Notes under the pieces: model-generated
Seen by the model: only the letters and a program-made list of their open reading frames with translations
What the model was told of the DNA's origin: nothing
Databases searched by the model: none
Source: an archaeon
GTDB lineage: Archaea > Methanobacteriota > Methanobacteria > Methanobacteriales > Methanobacteriaceae
Length of the DNA: 6,776 nt
Reading direction: 5' to 3'
NCBI GenBank assembly: GCA_024409185.1
Contig: JAKSUD010000051.1
Span: 1 to 6,776 of the forward strand
Part shown: positions 6,152 to 6,776 of the stretch, piece by piece
Layout of the letters: each line of letters begins with the position of its first letter
Position numbering within the stretch: the stretch's first letter is position 1
Program-made: the position numbers and the translations under genes

Positions 6152-6261
6152 GTTAAATGTTATTATCATTTGAGTATCAGTATTTTTTAAGAGTTAAATG
6201 TAATTAATTATTTCATATGTTAATTATTTTTTTTTAAGAGTTAAATGTAATTAATCATTTC
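6152..6261. repeat. Duplicated 3' end of hemC (32-bp near-exact repeat plus one degenerate copy)
   Basis: The bases at 6230-6261, covering the last hemC codons, its stop and 11 bp beyond, recur at 6183-6214 with a single mismatch (C6256 against T6209), offset 47 bp. A third, degenerate copy of the core lies at 6152-6171. Only the rightmost copy is coding. The other two are outside the gene, beyond its stop codon. Confidence 0.8.
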
Positions 6262-6776
6262 TTTTCCTATTCTTCTTCCCATAGCTTCTGCATCTCTTAT
6301 GCTTCCTTTTTCTTTTGACTGGAGTAAAATTTCACCATCTTTACTAAGAAGAACAGAATTAAGTTCTAATTGATTATCTTTAACTCTTGCAATAGCTCCA
6401 ATTGGCCATTGACATCCAACTCCAATTTCTTCAAGAATAATTTTCTCAGATAAAACTTCTTGGAATGAAAAATAGTGATTTAATTTTTGGAGAGTTTCTT
6501 TTTCTTTTGAATCTTTTCTTGTAATAACTGCTAATGCACCTTGGCCTGCAGCTGGAATAAAGTATTCAAGTGGGAATCTGAATTTAATATTTTCACTTAA
6601 ACCTAATCTATTTAAACCTGCTTCAGCCATAATAGTTGCATCAAGCTCTCCATTTTTAACTTTTTCAATTCTTGTTTCAATATTACCTCTAATTGGTTTA
6701 AGTTCAAACTCTTTTTTATGATATCTACAAATAGCTTCTCTTCTTAAACTACTTGTTCCAAGAGTTGAGTTTTCAT
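6241..6776 (-). CDS. hemC: Hydroxymethylbilane synthase (porphobilinogen deaminase), C-terminal part
   Basis: The reading frame stays open from the right window edge to TAA at 6241-6243, giving 177 complete codons, roughly the last 60% of a protein usually near 290-310 aa. The start is outside the window; the internal ATG at 6628-6630 is not a start. Visible family motifs are TLGTSSLRREA near the fragment's beginning, PIRGNIETRIEK, AEAGLNRLGL, IPAAGQGALAV, and GVGCQWPIGA, whose Cys (codon 6412-6414) would carry the dipyrromethane cofactor. The enzyme polymerises four porphobilinogens to hydroxymethylbilane in the cytoplasm. In a methanogen this feeds siroheme, corrinoid and coenzyme F430 synthesis through uroporphyrinogen III. 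Its 3' end is duplicated just downstream (6183-6214), and no clear hairpin terminator was found there. Confidence 0.95.
   Translation of the reverse strand, partial: ENSTLGTSSLRREAICRYHKKEFELKPIRGNIETRIEKVKNGELDATIMAEAGLNRLGLSENIKFRFPLEYFIPAAGQGALAVITRKDSKEKETLQKLNHYFSFQEVLSEKIILEEIGVGCQWPIGAIARVKDNQLELNSVLLSKDGEILLQSKEKGSIRDAEAMGRRIGKEMINYI

Overview
The window looks like a chromosomal segment of a methanogenic archaeon of the Methanobacteriales, most likely Methanobrevibacter or a close relative. The evidence is a very AT-rich genome with long T- and A-rich spacers, archaeal-type Shine-Dalgarno sites (GGAGGT, AGGTGA), frequent TTG/GTG starts, and a GfcR-type HTH-phosphoribosyltransferase regulator, a family known from Euryarchaeota. 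The genus is inferred from composition and gene content, not from a marker gene.

Layout. Positions 3-98 (+) are the last codons of an NADP-type glutamate dehydrogenase, followed by a clear hairpin/T-tract terminator. Positions 301-1434 (+) encode an M48 zinc metalloprotease with two C-terminal four-cysteine zinc ribbons and no signal peptide. Positions 1659-2753 (+) encode a MurG-like GT-B glycosyltransferase. Positions 2811-3889 (+) hold an acyltransferase-3 family membrane protein broken by a one-base frameshift near 3162-3166. Both of these last genes start with TTG, and they are probably co-transcribed. Positions 3890-4300 form a 411-bp convergent intergenic region with degenerate repeats and hairpins. 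On the minus strand, read from the right edge, come hemC (6241-6776, partial), a Gfo/Idh/MocA oxidoreductase (5046-5993, GTG start) and gfcR (4301-4912).

How the genes fit together. The glycosyltransferase and acyltransferase look like a small cell-surface glycan module: one transfers a sugar from an activated donor, the other would acylate an envelope polymer. The Gfo/Idh/MocA enzyme resembles nucleotide-sugar dehydrogenases and may supply modified acetamido sugars to the envelope. GdhA (ammonia assimilation), HemC (tetrapyrroles for F430, corrinoids and siroheme) and GfcR (central-metabolism regulator) are housekeeping genes. I see no CRISPR array, tRNA, rRNA, transposase or phage gene.

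Non-coding signals worth a second look: (i) two nearly identical terminators (same TCGTT/AACGA stem, same T-C-T-C-T tail) after the unrelated genes gdhA and gfcR; (ii) a perfect 8-1-8 palindrome over a likely TATA box upstream of gfcR; (iii) a 32-bp near-exact duplication of the hemC 3' end with a third degenerate copy; (iv) a 52-bp-period degenerate tandem repeat and a 20-nt exact direct repeat in the convergent spacer. I found no clear evidence for a wholly new multi-gene system. The most unusual protein is the zinc-ribbon M48 protease.
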